Of a stretch of 64,000 nt of DNA, positions 1 through 10,708 are shown piece by piece. A program made the translations under genes and the position numbers. The DNA comes from Dichotomocladium elegans. Taxonomy: Eukaryota; Mucoromycota; Mucoromycetes; Mucorales; Lichtheimiaceae. The stretch is from positions 248,001 to 312,000 of the forward strand of contig JAIXMN010000030.1 of the NCBI GenBank assembly GCA_025716815.1, written 5' to 3'. Numbering within the stretch: position 1 is the stretch's first letter; every line of letters begins with the position of its first letter. The notes below the pieces were generated by a model that saw only the letters and a program-made list of their open reading frames with translations, made no database searches and was not told the DNA's origin.

Positions 1-83
1 CCACATTGAAATGTATTAACACACACACACGCGCGCGCGCGCGCGTTCTCGCTCTCGCTTTCTCTCTTTGTGTCTACGGATAG

Positions 84-2732
84 GGGTCGCTCTTTTTCCG
101 AATTTGTGATTCTAGCCGGTCGAGCTTCAAAGGGAATGCCGCCGTTGCCTATCAGCAACAGCAATCTCTCTTTCCTCGGGGAATTGTTCGCGTTATCGAG
201 AAGAAGTTGAATGCCGCTCTTGGTAGACTGCCACGATCGGCGTCCCATGCCATCGAGCGTCGGATTCATAGCTGGCTTTCGGCCGGACGTCACGATGATC
301 GATTTGGACTTCATCTCGGTAGTGGCCCATCACGGCTTGCGGGCGTTCCCGATGATGATGACGACGACGATGGCCATAGTAGCAGCAAGCTCTTTGGACA
401 GAGTGATCAGTGGTTACTGATGCTATTGCAGGAACAGAACGGTGATGCGTACTCGCTCATTCACGAGCGGCTGACCGGCACAAAGCTCGTTTCTCTCGAC
501 GAGCAGTCATTTGCATTGACAGGCATTCAGGGCTATCCTGGACCGCAGCGTGTCCTGTCGGACGAAGCAACGGAAAGTCAGGTGTCAGAACTCAGCCCAA
601 TGATGCTACAAGGCAGGATCTTCGGCAATGATGACGACGACGATTACGCGTATCGTAGAGATGGTCCTTTCGAGGATTCGCACCGCAGCTGGCTTGTCCA
701 GGATCCAGATCGCGGTGGCGACAATTTCAGGAAGCCGAACGACGACGACGAGGAGGTACCGCTATTCACACTCTCAGGCCTGCGTAGGGCCTCTGCTCCA
801 GAGAAAGCACTCCAGATAGTGCAGGTGCCGCCAGATAGGATGGAAGAGCACGATCCTGCGCCAGATAAATCTCCGACAGAACTGCCGATCGTCCGCGCTC
901 CTGCAACGCCGTATTCGTCTCGCATGCACACGATTTCGATTGTGGAGGATTGGAGTCCGTTGAAATACCAACAAGATTTTGCTACGTTTGAACCCGTTAT
1001 TCTATCCGGCCTTCAGACCGACAAAGACGCGTTTGAGATCGCTGCACGTAGCAGCTCTTCGCTGATTGGCATTGTGCAGACACACGTGGCCGAAGAACAG
1101 GAGCAGGCCCCATTCGCACTCTCTGGCCTGCGTCGCTCGTCCTATATCACGTCCAAAAGCCAGCAGTCATCATCCGCCGATGTTGAGCCTGTCGTTCTTT
1201 CGGGGCTTCTCAGGCAAGATGAATACTTTGTCCGGGAGAGCTCTGCTGCCAAGGATGCCTTTGAGTTCGTCGGCTTCGCGGGTAGTGATGAGGAAGAGCA
1301 GGGATCCTCCGACGAGGAACCACACACACCGACGAACCTGGCGCCGGTTGCTCTCACTGGCATCCGGGCTACGGGCAGCCCATTCGCCGGGTTTGTCGAG
1401 GATCCGAGCCCCTCTGTGGGCCATGCATCTGCTGTGGACGACGACGATGTCGTCGTCGACCTGGAGCCGGTATTGTTGTCCGGCCTGCGGACGGATCGAG
1501 CATATGCTGGCATTGTGCAGGAGCCGACCTCGCCAGCACCACAGTCGCCAGCCCTCACTGAACATGATCCATCTGGTGCTGCAGGCATCCGCGGCAGCCA
1601 TCTTTTGTACACCGGGTTTGTTCAAACACCCCAAGATTTCGGGCACAATGATCATGCTCCTGCTCTTGGTCTGGAGCGGGTGGTTCTCTCCGGCATCCAA
1701 GTCGACCTTGAGGAGGATCCTCGTGAGGAGATGTCACTTTTGGGTGTCGTTGCTCCGCTGCAACAGCTGCAGCTGCACGGTGTTCGCGAAGGCACAGAGG
1801 TACCATCACCACCACGGGCGATGCCGATCGTCGAAGAGGCGTCGTTTGAGCCAAGCCCGCGGTCCATAATAGCGACAGCAGTACCCGAACAAATCAGGCT
1901 GACCGGGATCAGCGAGAGCGAGAGCGAGGTCCCGCTCAAGAATTGGCTCAATACAGATGCGCTACCCGGTACGCTGAGGGCGCCGGCAGCAAGCCAGTCC
2001 GGACCGTACGCCGAAGCAGGCGCGTCGATACCCGATGACTACATTGAGGAGCGGCCGGAGGAGGAAATTGTTCCTGACACAGGTAACGGCAGTATATCCG
2101 TGGCACCAGACGCTGCCATGCCCCCACCGCCACCGCCCCTCCTCAAGAACTGGCTCAACATGGACGCATTGCCAGGAACCATCTCCGACTACGCAGTGTA
2201 TGAAAAGCCAACACCGACAGATGACAATAACAACAACGATGATGGTATGGACACAAAGGCCGCCCAGCTCAGGAACTGGCTCCAAACAGGACATCTCCAG
2301 GGTGTGGTGCCTGCTGCTGATGCCGCGCAGGAGGAGCCAACCCAAGCGGTCTACGCCAATCCCAATGTATCCATGCCGGATGACAACGATAACGAGGTGA
2401 TGCTGGCTGAATCACGTCGCCCCTTGTCGGGCACGGCCGTTGTCGTCACTGACGAGGACCATGCCGATGCCGTCGCGCTCAGGAACCTGCTATCCCTTGC
2501 CCCCCAGCCATCGGCCGATGAACAATCGCCCGACATGGTCTGCAAAGACAAAGACGAGCAACACCCGTCTCGTGCAGACGACACATGGAACGACGCCAAC
2601 TCGCACAGTAGCACGCCAGACGCAGGCCACGCTCTCTCGCCTCCATCACCAAAGGACACCCCACTGAAGCATGAACACCTTCATCTGACTTGGCCTGCAC
2701 TAGCAGAAATCGTGGATCAGAAAGAAGAATGA
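84..2732 (+). CDS. Acidic protein built of short degenerate repeats (5' end incomplete)
   Basis: I do not recognise a family. The frame is open from the TAG at 81 to the stop at 2732 and has no ATG near its start, so it looks like the last exon of a longer gene. An acceptor CTAG ending at 115 would fit, with earlier exons upstream of the window. The protein alternates two short motifs, L-S/T-G-L/I-R/Q (about nine copies, e.g. ALSGLRR, VLLSGLRT, VALTGIRA) and G-I/F-V-Q/E-x-P (e.g. AGIVQEP, AGFVEDP, TGFVQTP), separated by Asp/Glu-rich linkers. The C-terminal third carries copies of LKNWLNxDALPGT, two close and two diverged, and HSWLSAG near the N-terminus may be another. There is no membrane segment or catalytic motif. 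The layout suggests a disordered multivalent scaffold; that is inference. AATAAA at 2765-2770 is a likely polyadenylation signal. Confidence 0.7.
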   Translation, partial: GSLFFRICDSSRSSFKGNAAVAYQQQQSLFPRGIVRVIEKKLNAALGRLPRSASHAIERRIHSWLSAGRHDDRFGLHLGSGPSRLAGVPDDDDDDDGHSSSKLFGQSDQWLLMLLQEQNGDAYSLIHERLTGTKLVSLDEQSFALTGIQGYPGPQRVLSDEATESQVSELSPMMLQGRIFGNDDDDDYAYRRDGPFEDSHRSWLVQDPDRGGDNFRKPNDDDEEVPLFTLSGLRRASAPEKALQIVQVPPDRMEEHDPAPDKSPTELPIVRAPATPYSSRMHTISIVEDWSPLKYQQDFATFEPVILSGLQTDKDAFEIAARSSSSLIGIVQTHVAEEQEQAPFALSGLRRSSYITSKSQQSSSADVEPVVLSGLLRQDEYFVRESSAAKDAFEFVGFAGSDEEEQGSSDEEPHTPTNLAPVALTGIRATGSPFAGFVEDPSPSVGHASAVDDDDVVVDLEPVLLSGLRTDRAYAGIVQEPTSPAPQSPALTEHDPSGAAGIRGSHLLYTGFVQTPQDFGHNDHAPALGLERVVLSGIQVDLEEDPREEMSLLGVVAPLQQLQLHGVREGTEVPSPPRAMPIVEEASFEPSPRSIIATAVPEQIRLTGISESESEVPLKNWLNTDALPGTLRAPAASQSGPYAEAGASIPDDYIEERPEEEIVPDTGNGSISVAPDAAMPPPPPPLLKNWLNMDALPGTISDYAVYEKPTPTDDNNNNDDGMDTKAAQLRNWLQTGHLQGVVPAADAAQEEPTQAVYANPNVSMPDDNDNEVMLAESRRPLSGTAVVVTDEDHADAVALRNLLSLAPQPSADEQSPDMVCKDKDEQHPSRADDTWNDANSHSSTPDAGHALSPPSPKDTPLKHEHLHLTWPALAEIVDQKEE

Positions 2733-2881
2733 GTGTAAATAATAACAATAATACTGATCATAGTAATAAAGCGGCTCTCAGCCTACATATGCACGACATG
2801 ATTGGATACAGTACAGTAAAAAGAGTATGCTTTAATATCATTGACACAAATTATAATAGTTTTTTTTTCATCGTGCACATT

Positions 2882-2883
2882 CT

Positions 2884-2926
<43 letters not shown>
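2882..2926. repeat. (CT)n microsatellite
   Basis: An almost pure CT dinucleotide run lies between the converging 3' ends of the repeat protein and the PP2C gene. A shorter CT/CG tract (about 4190-4240) sits inside the second PP2C intron and another at 4735-4775 upstream of that gene. These are simple repeats; the reading frames through them are artefacts. Confidence 0.9.
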
Positions 2927-2945
2927 CGCTCTCCCGGACAGCAGG

Positions 2946-4599
2946 CTACTTTTGCGCAGAGTCGGTGCTTGGTTGTTTAGTATTTTTCGAGTCCGATTCC
3001 TTCGCACTGTGGCTGTTATCATTCTTGAGAACGACACTGGTGGGCACCGGTGCCTTTTTTGAGACCCACTCGTACCATTCGTCCAGGGTCTTTCCCTGCA
3101 GGAATGCAACGATGATCACCGTCATATTATCACATCCTACACCGCCAAAATCGGTGTGCTCGGCCAGACACTCGTCCATGAGGTTTTCGCAGATGGTTGC
3201 AAGCGAGACCTTTTTTGCGACCTTATCGCGAATGTAATCAGCAACTTGCTGATTCGTCATACAATCCCATATGCCGTCGCATGCAATGACTGCGAATTCG
3301 TCATTCGGTCCCAGTTTGTGCTCTGTGATATCCGGGTTGGCTAAAAACAGGGTCAGCGGGGAGATGAGCGTGGGTTATAAAACGGTTACCATCTCCCTCG
3401 TACCAGTGACAACCTGATCCTCTGCTTTCAAATGCTGGTTCGTCTTGAACTCGAAATCGCCCAGCGCTCGTGACAGTGCAAGGTTCCCTGAACAAATTGA
3501 GTAAGAAAAAACAACCACCATGAGCCTCCACGCCACCGCATGCGGGGTTGTGTAACAATAACACATGAAATACATTGTACCATTCACTCGACCAAATTCC
3601 ACATGGCCGCCAGCCTTGGTGATGCGCAGAGCCTCTTCTTCATTCACAGGTTTGTGGTCTTCTGAGAGCGCAATTGCCAGCCCGTCTGCGCTCAGTATTG
3701 CGCGTGAATCCCCGGCATTGCTCTAATCCCAGGCGTGGCTTTCCATTTTCAGCGTTGTGAATCCAGACGAGCTGAAACACAATACTTACCACATAAAGAA
3801 CATTGTCCTTCGTCAACAAAGCAGCCACAGCAGTGCATCCCGATGCTTCATTCTCATAGTTGGGGTCTACAAAAAAAAAGACCGACGGCCAAAGTACCCA
3901 CTTCAGTCTTTCAAATCCCAAAGATACCCACTCGTCCCGCTTGGGGCATCCTTCTCGCTCTTAGCCGACTTGCTCACCTGCTCGGAGGGCTTCGTCAATC
4001 CCCAAATAGCTTGTCCTCAATGCTTCACGCACATTGCCTTTTCGATAATACTCTGATTCAAAGACTAGATCATGCAAATGCTCGCCGCTGTATTTGGCAA
4101 CAAGCGCACCTGGCAAACCATAAAGAAAGCGGGCCATAGATAAGGATTTTGTATTCCACGATTTGTTGATAGAGCTCTCACTCTTTTACTCCCTCTCCCT
4201 CTGTCTCTGTCTCTCTCTCTCTCTCTCGCGCGCGCGCGTGTGCGCGAGATCAGTGCGCTTTACCTCCATGTCCGTCGTACACTGCGAAAAAGCTTGCGCC
4301 TGTGTCCTTATACTCGGGAATGGTCGTATGCGCATCTTCCATGGCTAAAAAAGAAAATGAATGACTGAACGGTGGCCGGAGGGAGGGGAGAGGAGATGAA
4401 AGATAAACTGGAGATGCGTCTGCGCGCGTTTTTGTCCTCCAGCATCTAAAAAAGCATTGCTTTGTATTTTTTTGTGTGATGGGAATCCCAACGTACTGAT
4501 TCGCCAGCCTTGCATACTGGATGCACCATACCGGACGCGTGCATCGCCTCCCTCGGACGAGTCTTTGGTTGTAACTGGTTCTGAGAGTGTCTGTCCCAT
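2946..4599 (-). CDS. PP2C-family protein phosphatase (Ptc2/Ptc3 type)
   Basis: Seven exons: 4599-4497, 4344-4264, 4109-3978, 3866-3790, 3722-3581, 3487-3404, 3340-2946, giving 337 aa. All junctions are GT-AG and in frame. The start is typical of the family: MGQTLSEPV followed by GWRITMEDAHTT. Metal-binding motifs are all present: FFAVYDGHGG (about residue 55), GDSRAIL, ALGDFEF, ACDGIWD and GCDNMTVI. These enzymes are Mg/Mn-dependent Ser/Thr phosphatases. Yeast Ptc2 and Ptc3 switch off stress MAPK (Hog1) and DNA-damage checkpoint kinase signalling, and the same role here is inferred. It lacks much of the long C-terminal tail of yeast Ptc2. Its 3' end converges on the neighbouring gene with about 210 bp between stops. 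Confidence 0.92.
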
Positions 4600-5484
4600 G
4601 TCTGGAAAAAGGTGGCAATAAAATGGAGATAGATTGAGAAAGAAGGAAGAGGAGAGAAAGAAAGGGTTGCGCAGCCACAATATAGAGAAAGAGTACGTAC
4701 CCTTATTTCTTTTGGGTCCACGCCTGGCTGGCTCTCGCTCGCTCGCTCGCTCTCGCTCTCTCTCCCTCCCCCACCCCTCTCAGTCTGTCACTCACAATCT
4801 TTCTCGCGCGCTTCGTGCGCTCGTGCGTCGGAGTCCCGGTATATGCAGCCACCGCTCGTTAACCCATCCCCATCCAATGATCCTTGCTTCTGGACATGGT
4901 TTTATCTATCGGAGCCAAAAAAAAAAAAGAGAGCTGAGCCCATTCTCTCCATACCGCCCCCTTTGCATGAATCTGCTCAGATAGAATTTCTATCATAGAA
5001 AATGTATTCTTCTTCGAGAGTTCCGTTATCATATCCACATTTGAACCGAAAACACAAGGAACTTGGGGTTCAGCTCCTCTTTCTCTTTCTTAGATCTTAG
5101 ACAATACATACGGTGTCAAAGAAACATGGGAGAAGGTCGGGAGGAAGCGGACCGCGCAAGGGCATGCTCTTCAAGCCTGTTCCTACCGGGTATTTTTTTG
5201 TCCTTCCAGTATGACTCAGATGGAACAGGGTCACAAAGGAGCCCAAAGAAGAGCGTCAGGTAACAAAACGTTTATGCGCGAAATGTATTTACTGTAGAGA
5301 GGAGGGAGGTTAATAAATGGCAAGGGGTTAGATGCCCAAAGTTATCTAGTACACAATGAAAAAAGCAAAAGGGAAAAAGGGATATTAAATTGAACGGGAA
5401 AGCGGAGGGGACAGAGAGAGAGAGCTTTTGATATCATAGAGCGCGAGGGAAACACCCTCAAGAAAGGACTAGAATTGCTCTTTG
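4600..5484. other. Intergenic, PP2C promoter side
   Basis: The stretch holds the upstream region of the PP2C gene and the 3' flank of the ABC transporter, both on the minus strand. It contains CT-rich and CG-rich simple sequence (about 4730-4815) and A-runs. I see no gene. Confidence 0.6.
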
Positions 5485-7963
5485 TTACTCTTGGTCTTTC
5501 TCTCGTCCCGCACCACTGTCAGTGCCATGTGCAGGAGATCCGCCAAGGGACTGCAATTCGACAAGTTTTCGGAAGACACCACCCGGCTTGTTCAGCAGGT
5601 CATAGTACGTCCCCATCTCTGCTACACCACCTTGATCCAAACACATCACGATATCAGCCGATCGGATCGTCGACAGACGATGAGCGATCGTAAGCACAGT
5701 ACGCCCTTGCATCAGCCGATTCAGCGCATCCTGTACAAGCACCTCCGATTCGGAATCGAGCGCACTGGTTGCCTCGTCCAGCACAAGGATCGATGGGTTC
5801 TTGAGCAAAGCACGGGCAATGGCGATTCGCTGCTTTTGACCACCACTCAGGCTAATACCACGCTCGCCAACCAAGGTATCGTATTTGTCGTGGAAGGACT
5901 CAATAAACGAGGCGCAGTTGGCCTTTGTGGCAGCTTCCCGGATCTCATCCATAGTCGCATTCTCGCACCCATACGCAATATTGTCCCGAATCGTGCCAGC
6001 AAAGAGAACAGGCTCCTGGGAGACCACACCCACATTCTCGCGCCACCAGCGCAGGTTGATGTCCTTGAGGTTGACGCCGTCAATGTAGATCGAGCCCTTG
6101 TCGGCGTCATAGTACCGCAGCAAGAGCGAGCCGATTGTTGATTTACCCGATCCAGATGACCCAACGACCGCAACAACTGTAAGATGATGAGCAAAAGAGA
6201 AGGTGAAGCACTTGACATGTATAACAAACCTGTTCCGGGATTGATATCGAGTGAGAGGTTTTTGAAGATGGGCGAGTGGGGACGCGCAGGATAGGTGAAG
6301 TTCACATTCTCAAACTGGATTCTGCCCTGCAAATCATACAAGATCTTGCCAGCTGCCGTTTGGATGAGTTCCATATTCTTTCCTTCTCCCCTGACCGACC
6401 ACTTACTGTCCAACTTTATCGGGCTCTCCCGGTTAAGCAACTCGAACAAGCGGTCCGCAGCACCCACTCCCTTCATAATTTCTGAGTAGAACGACGTCAA
6501 GCCTAAAAGGGCGGGGGTGATAAGGTTATCACAATCGTATTTACATGATGATAAAGAGATACCAACCTCCAAGCGACGTTCCCACATACGCGGTATAAAG
6601 CATGAACGATGCCATCTGACCAATAGTGATCACGTCTTCCATAACCATGTGACCACCATACCAAAGCACTGCCAGAACCGCCAAGTTGCCGGATAGACCG
6701 GCACCGCCAAAGAACACTGCGCTTGCAAGGGCTTCCTTCTTAGCAAGTTCATAGACGCCTGTCACTTTCTGAAGATACCGTTTCGACTCGAGATGCTCCT
6801 TCGCAAAGGCCTGCACTGTTCGAATACTGCTGATGCGCTCCTCACCTAGCTTGGTGATTTCACCCAATGCGGTCTGTGTTTGTTTGGAAAGATTTTTGAC
6901 GTAACGACCATAGAGGACACCGAAAAGACTGACGGGAGGCACGACCAGCATCATCACTGCCGTCAATTTTGGGCTACAAATCAATGCATGTTAGGTAATA
7001 AACAGATTTATCGGCCCTCGAACGTGGTTTGAGCAGTTAGTTACTTGCCTCACCCATAGCATCATACCACTACCAACCATGGCCGTTGCCAGCGCTCTAT
7101 AGAAACATAGCTGAATTTTTAACAAACGTCACCATTGCTCCCAACGGCCCGCCCTTACCTTAACCCATCACTGACATTGCCCGTGATGCTCTTGCCGACA
7201 ATTGCTGTATCCACAGACAAACGTGACACGAGTTCGCCTGTCCGGTTCTTATCGAAAAATGCCATATCTTGTCTCAGGATGTTTTTATAGAGGTTATTGC
7301 GCAGCCGCTGAATGATCCGCTCACCGGCCAATCTGAAGAGGATCACCCGCCCGCTGTTGGCGGCTGCGCCCACTACAAATACGGCAGATAACGCGGCCAT
7401 GAACTGTGGCATCGATAGGCCAAGGTAGCCTTCCATATCAGGATGTGTCACAATATCGATGATCTTGCCCATCGAAAACGGAACGGACTAAAGAGAGCGC
7501 GTTTTTAATTTGAGCAGTTTGAAATAGACATTATCTGATTATTTTTACCATCGTGACCGCAGACGATACCACCAAGAAGCCGATAGCCGCTGTCCTTGCA
7601 TATGTCAATAAAACCAGGTGGGTCTCTCTCACTCATCCCTCTATCCCTTCCCTTTTGCATACCTGAGATGCTCTTGGCCTCGGGCCTCGCAAGCTGGAAG
7701 AGCCGTTTGATATCTTGAAAGTCGCCTGACTTCTTCGCAGGCCGCTCTGACACATTTGGCGTCGGATCGGCACGCGCTCGCCGGGGAATGCTGCTGGAGA
7801 GCAGCCGACGATCAACGAGCGATCGCGGCTTATGAAGCATGGGTATGGGCCGATGTTCTCGGAAGCCTCTGAACCCTACGGTCCTGCTGCTATCCAGGAA
7901 TAGCCGCGTCATGGGACGATGAACAGCGTGCGAAGTAATGCAGCGCAACATGGCACACGACAT
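5485..7963 (-). CDS. Mitochondrial ABC half-transporter (Mdl1/ABCB10 type)
   Basis: Seven exons: 7963-7663, 7589-7549, 7487-7159, 7096-7049, 6973-6567, 6502-6230, 6176-5485, giving 696 aa, the usual length of yeast Mdl1. The N-terminus is Arg/Ser-rich and poor in acidic residues, as expected for a mitochondrial presequence. A six-helix ABC membrane domain follows (SVPFSMGKIID, GYVxxVSPKLT-like segments). The nucleotide-binding domain has Walker A GSSGSGKS, Q-loop SQEPVLF, signature LSGGQKQR, Walker B ILVLDEATSALD and H-loop AHRLST. The family exports peptides or biliverdin-like compounds across the inner membrane as homodimers. The intron after 7049 starts with GC (GCAAGT); only this donor joins LWV to SPKLT in frame, although a GT lies nearby. 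The start at 7963 is preferred over an upstream CA-repeat extension; Met at 7951 is an alternative. Confidence 0.92.
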
Positions 7964-10708
7964 TGCAATCTTGCTAAAACACACACACACACGCAGACAC
8001 AAAGAATAGCGGAATCAATTTTCATCCCTCCCCTCCTTTACAACTTTTGTGCGACGGACTTTTAATATGGGTTTGCCCCTGGGACAAAAGATCCCAATGT
8101 TTATCCGTGTCCATCCTCTCTAGATCACTGTGCTGCCAACCACATTCGGAAATGGCACTGAGTGCAGCATCTAAAGTTCCACTATATTCGTAGCAATGCC
8201 GAGTATGTAAAGGACTAATGGAATCCTGGCCAGGACCGAAGAGGAGCCTCTCTCATTCTTCCTTGAGACACTGAATTTCTATATGACATCTGGCGTTCAG
8301 CCTTATGGCTCTTGCGCACGGCAAAGTACAGTATAACTATTATACAAAATTATTTGATATGCCAATCAGCATTGCTATCGACGCGCTCTTCTCGTTTACT
8401 AGTTGTTTTCTGGGTCCATGAGGCCGGAATCCCATGGACTGGATGATTTGGGAAGCCTGTGTTCGGACGGATGCGACCCGGGGAGGGGTTTGTCTAGACG
8501 ACCTCAGTCATGCTTGCATGGGCGCAGAGATGCTATGCGGTGCAAGCGCATCTCATCTTGTTTAGGCTTCCACTTCCAAAGATGGCTTCGCTTGGCTTTG
8601 GTGTCCCTCCCTAGCTCCCTCCCAGTCTTTCCGGTCAAGGACTTGCTGCGATATCGTTAAGATGGGTACGTAGACACATGCTGACGATGCTGTTTTCCTC
8701 GGCTATAATAAAAACAAGTCTCTGTACTTGGGCGCGTATGAACGGATTATCTAAATGATGAACATGTATCTTTGAAGGTTGATCTTCAATACCCTAACAA
8801 CCTTTCTGCAAGTTTGGATGCACGATGTGTTGACAACGACCGTGCAGTACGAGCTCTATTTCTTTAAAAATAGATAAATACTGTACATGATATTTGCTGC
8901 TGCTGTTGTTGCTGCTGCTGCCTACGGTATATATTTGGTGATTCGTCGTCAGAGGCGTTAACGTCTTGCAACGGAATGTGAACACTTTCGTGTGAATGAA
9001 ATTGCTTGATTCTCGAGAGGAAGGGCTGCTTCATGGAGCTGAGCCTAGTCAGCTATAGCTGGGATCATATGATGTTTTTGCCCGTGTATGTATATGTTAA
9101 ACAGTAGTAGAGGATAGCACAGCAAGGCATTTACCAATGCAACGATCGTACAGACCTCCTTTACCTTGTACGTTTGTCACTGACTTTATTCCTCAAACGG
9201 ATAGACGCTTTTACTCCTTCGCACTGCTACAGTGTTCTTCCGCTATACCCTCATCGTCCATACAGATTGAAACAAAAGTAAATCAACTCTCCGAAAGTCC
9301 AGTACGCCTGGTGTCTTTCCCAACTCTGCCCATTAAGCCGGGATCGGCATATCATAATGAACAAGGTTTGTATGTATAAGGGATACGTGATCGGTCCATA
9401 TCGCACACATTGCTTCCTACGCAAACTCTATTTCTGGACGCGTTCCGTATGTCATGTGATGGGATTTTGAAACGGTTTGTCTCTAGTATGGCTGGCCTGA
9501 GCATTCTGTCTGAGAACGTATCGGAAGGGTGGGGTTAGAGTGCATAATGTGACATTTGTGCAAAGAGTTAGAGTCATCACATACATATATAAGTTCTTCG
9601 ATCTTTGCGTCTGGCGATCTTTAACTCAACTTTTGTAATTCTGCTATCTCAAAGCACGAATCTGTATATTACCAGCTAAGTCTGCAGCCTTATTACATAA
9701 ACAGCTTAAGAGGTGTTCATTTATCTCTGGATCCTTACCAAATCTTTAGGAAATAAAAACTCCCCCTCCAAGCCAATGTAACGAGTCATCCATTAGGGAG
9801 AATTTGCATTGTATGATCGTTATCAGTTTTCGTTTAAGCTAGTTAGTAAGTTGGTTATATGGATGATGGGTTGTACCCATCAGTCTGGTTAGGACGTCGT
9901 CTTTTCATCCATGCTTTATAGATATATCTGTGAGGACTATCGTTTTTTTTTACTTTGTAAAAGCAAAATGTGTGTATTTCGGAGAACGATAGAGTGATCG
10001 TCAACATGCATTTACCAACTCAACTGACATGCCTTATACTGTCAATTGTTACTTCTGCAAATCAAGCATCACCAGTGAAGAAAATTTTTGAGAGGAGGAA
10101 TATTCACTCCCTCCGCCCCCCGGAGGTTTGCGATATATGAAAGATGGGGGGAGGATGTAAAGAGACTGTACAGTGTGGCTATACCGGTAAAGAATGGGGC
10201 ACATAGTGGCGCAACAGTTGTTATTTCACGTTGTGGAATGCGGCGGGGACGTTTTACATTAGGAACGACCAGTTGAGGGTTTAGCAGTTGGAAAATATAT
10301 ATAGTAAAGATTGTATTACTAACGTGAAAAGAAATAAAACATCTTTTAAGGCAGCCAAGCATGCAAGAAAGGGAAATAGAATACTAGTGCCACACTTTAC
10401 TATCGTTTAAATAGCCATACTGCAGCGAGATGCATCTGGAAAAGAAGGTAATTTGTCAATCTTTTAATTCTTCCCTTTCTTTCTTTTTCAACTCTTTTCA
10501 TTTATATATGAAAACCAACGATATATATATAGATAGATAGATATACATACGGACATACATTAAACCTACATATATACATACATACACACGCACGCAAGTA
10601 TATATATTATACAAAGATTACCATAAACCCTTTTTTTCGTTTCTCTTTTTTTTTCCTTTTCAGCATCGGCTTGTTCGCCTTGCTTCAGCCAAAGGACTTT
10701 TGCCCTAG
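7964..10708. other. Long intergenic region with simple repeats
   Basis: This 2.7 kb lies between divergent genes. It is AT-rich and stop-dense. Microsatellite-like ATAG/CATA/AT sequence runs at about 10520-10610 and a GCT-rich patch at 8896-8922. A TATA-like ATATATAAG at about 9585 has no reading frame behind it. No tRNA-like or rRNA-like sequence was seen. The open frames at 8403-8660 and 10069-10362 look like chance. Confidence 0.5.

Noticed and set aside
4163..4348. CT/CG-rich frames in the PP2C gene
   Set aside because: They fall in an intron and simple sequence.
8403..8660. 85-codon plus-strand frame in the 2.7 kb spacer
   Set aside because: Does not start at ATG, has no motif or splice-compatible neighbours.
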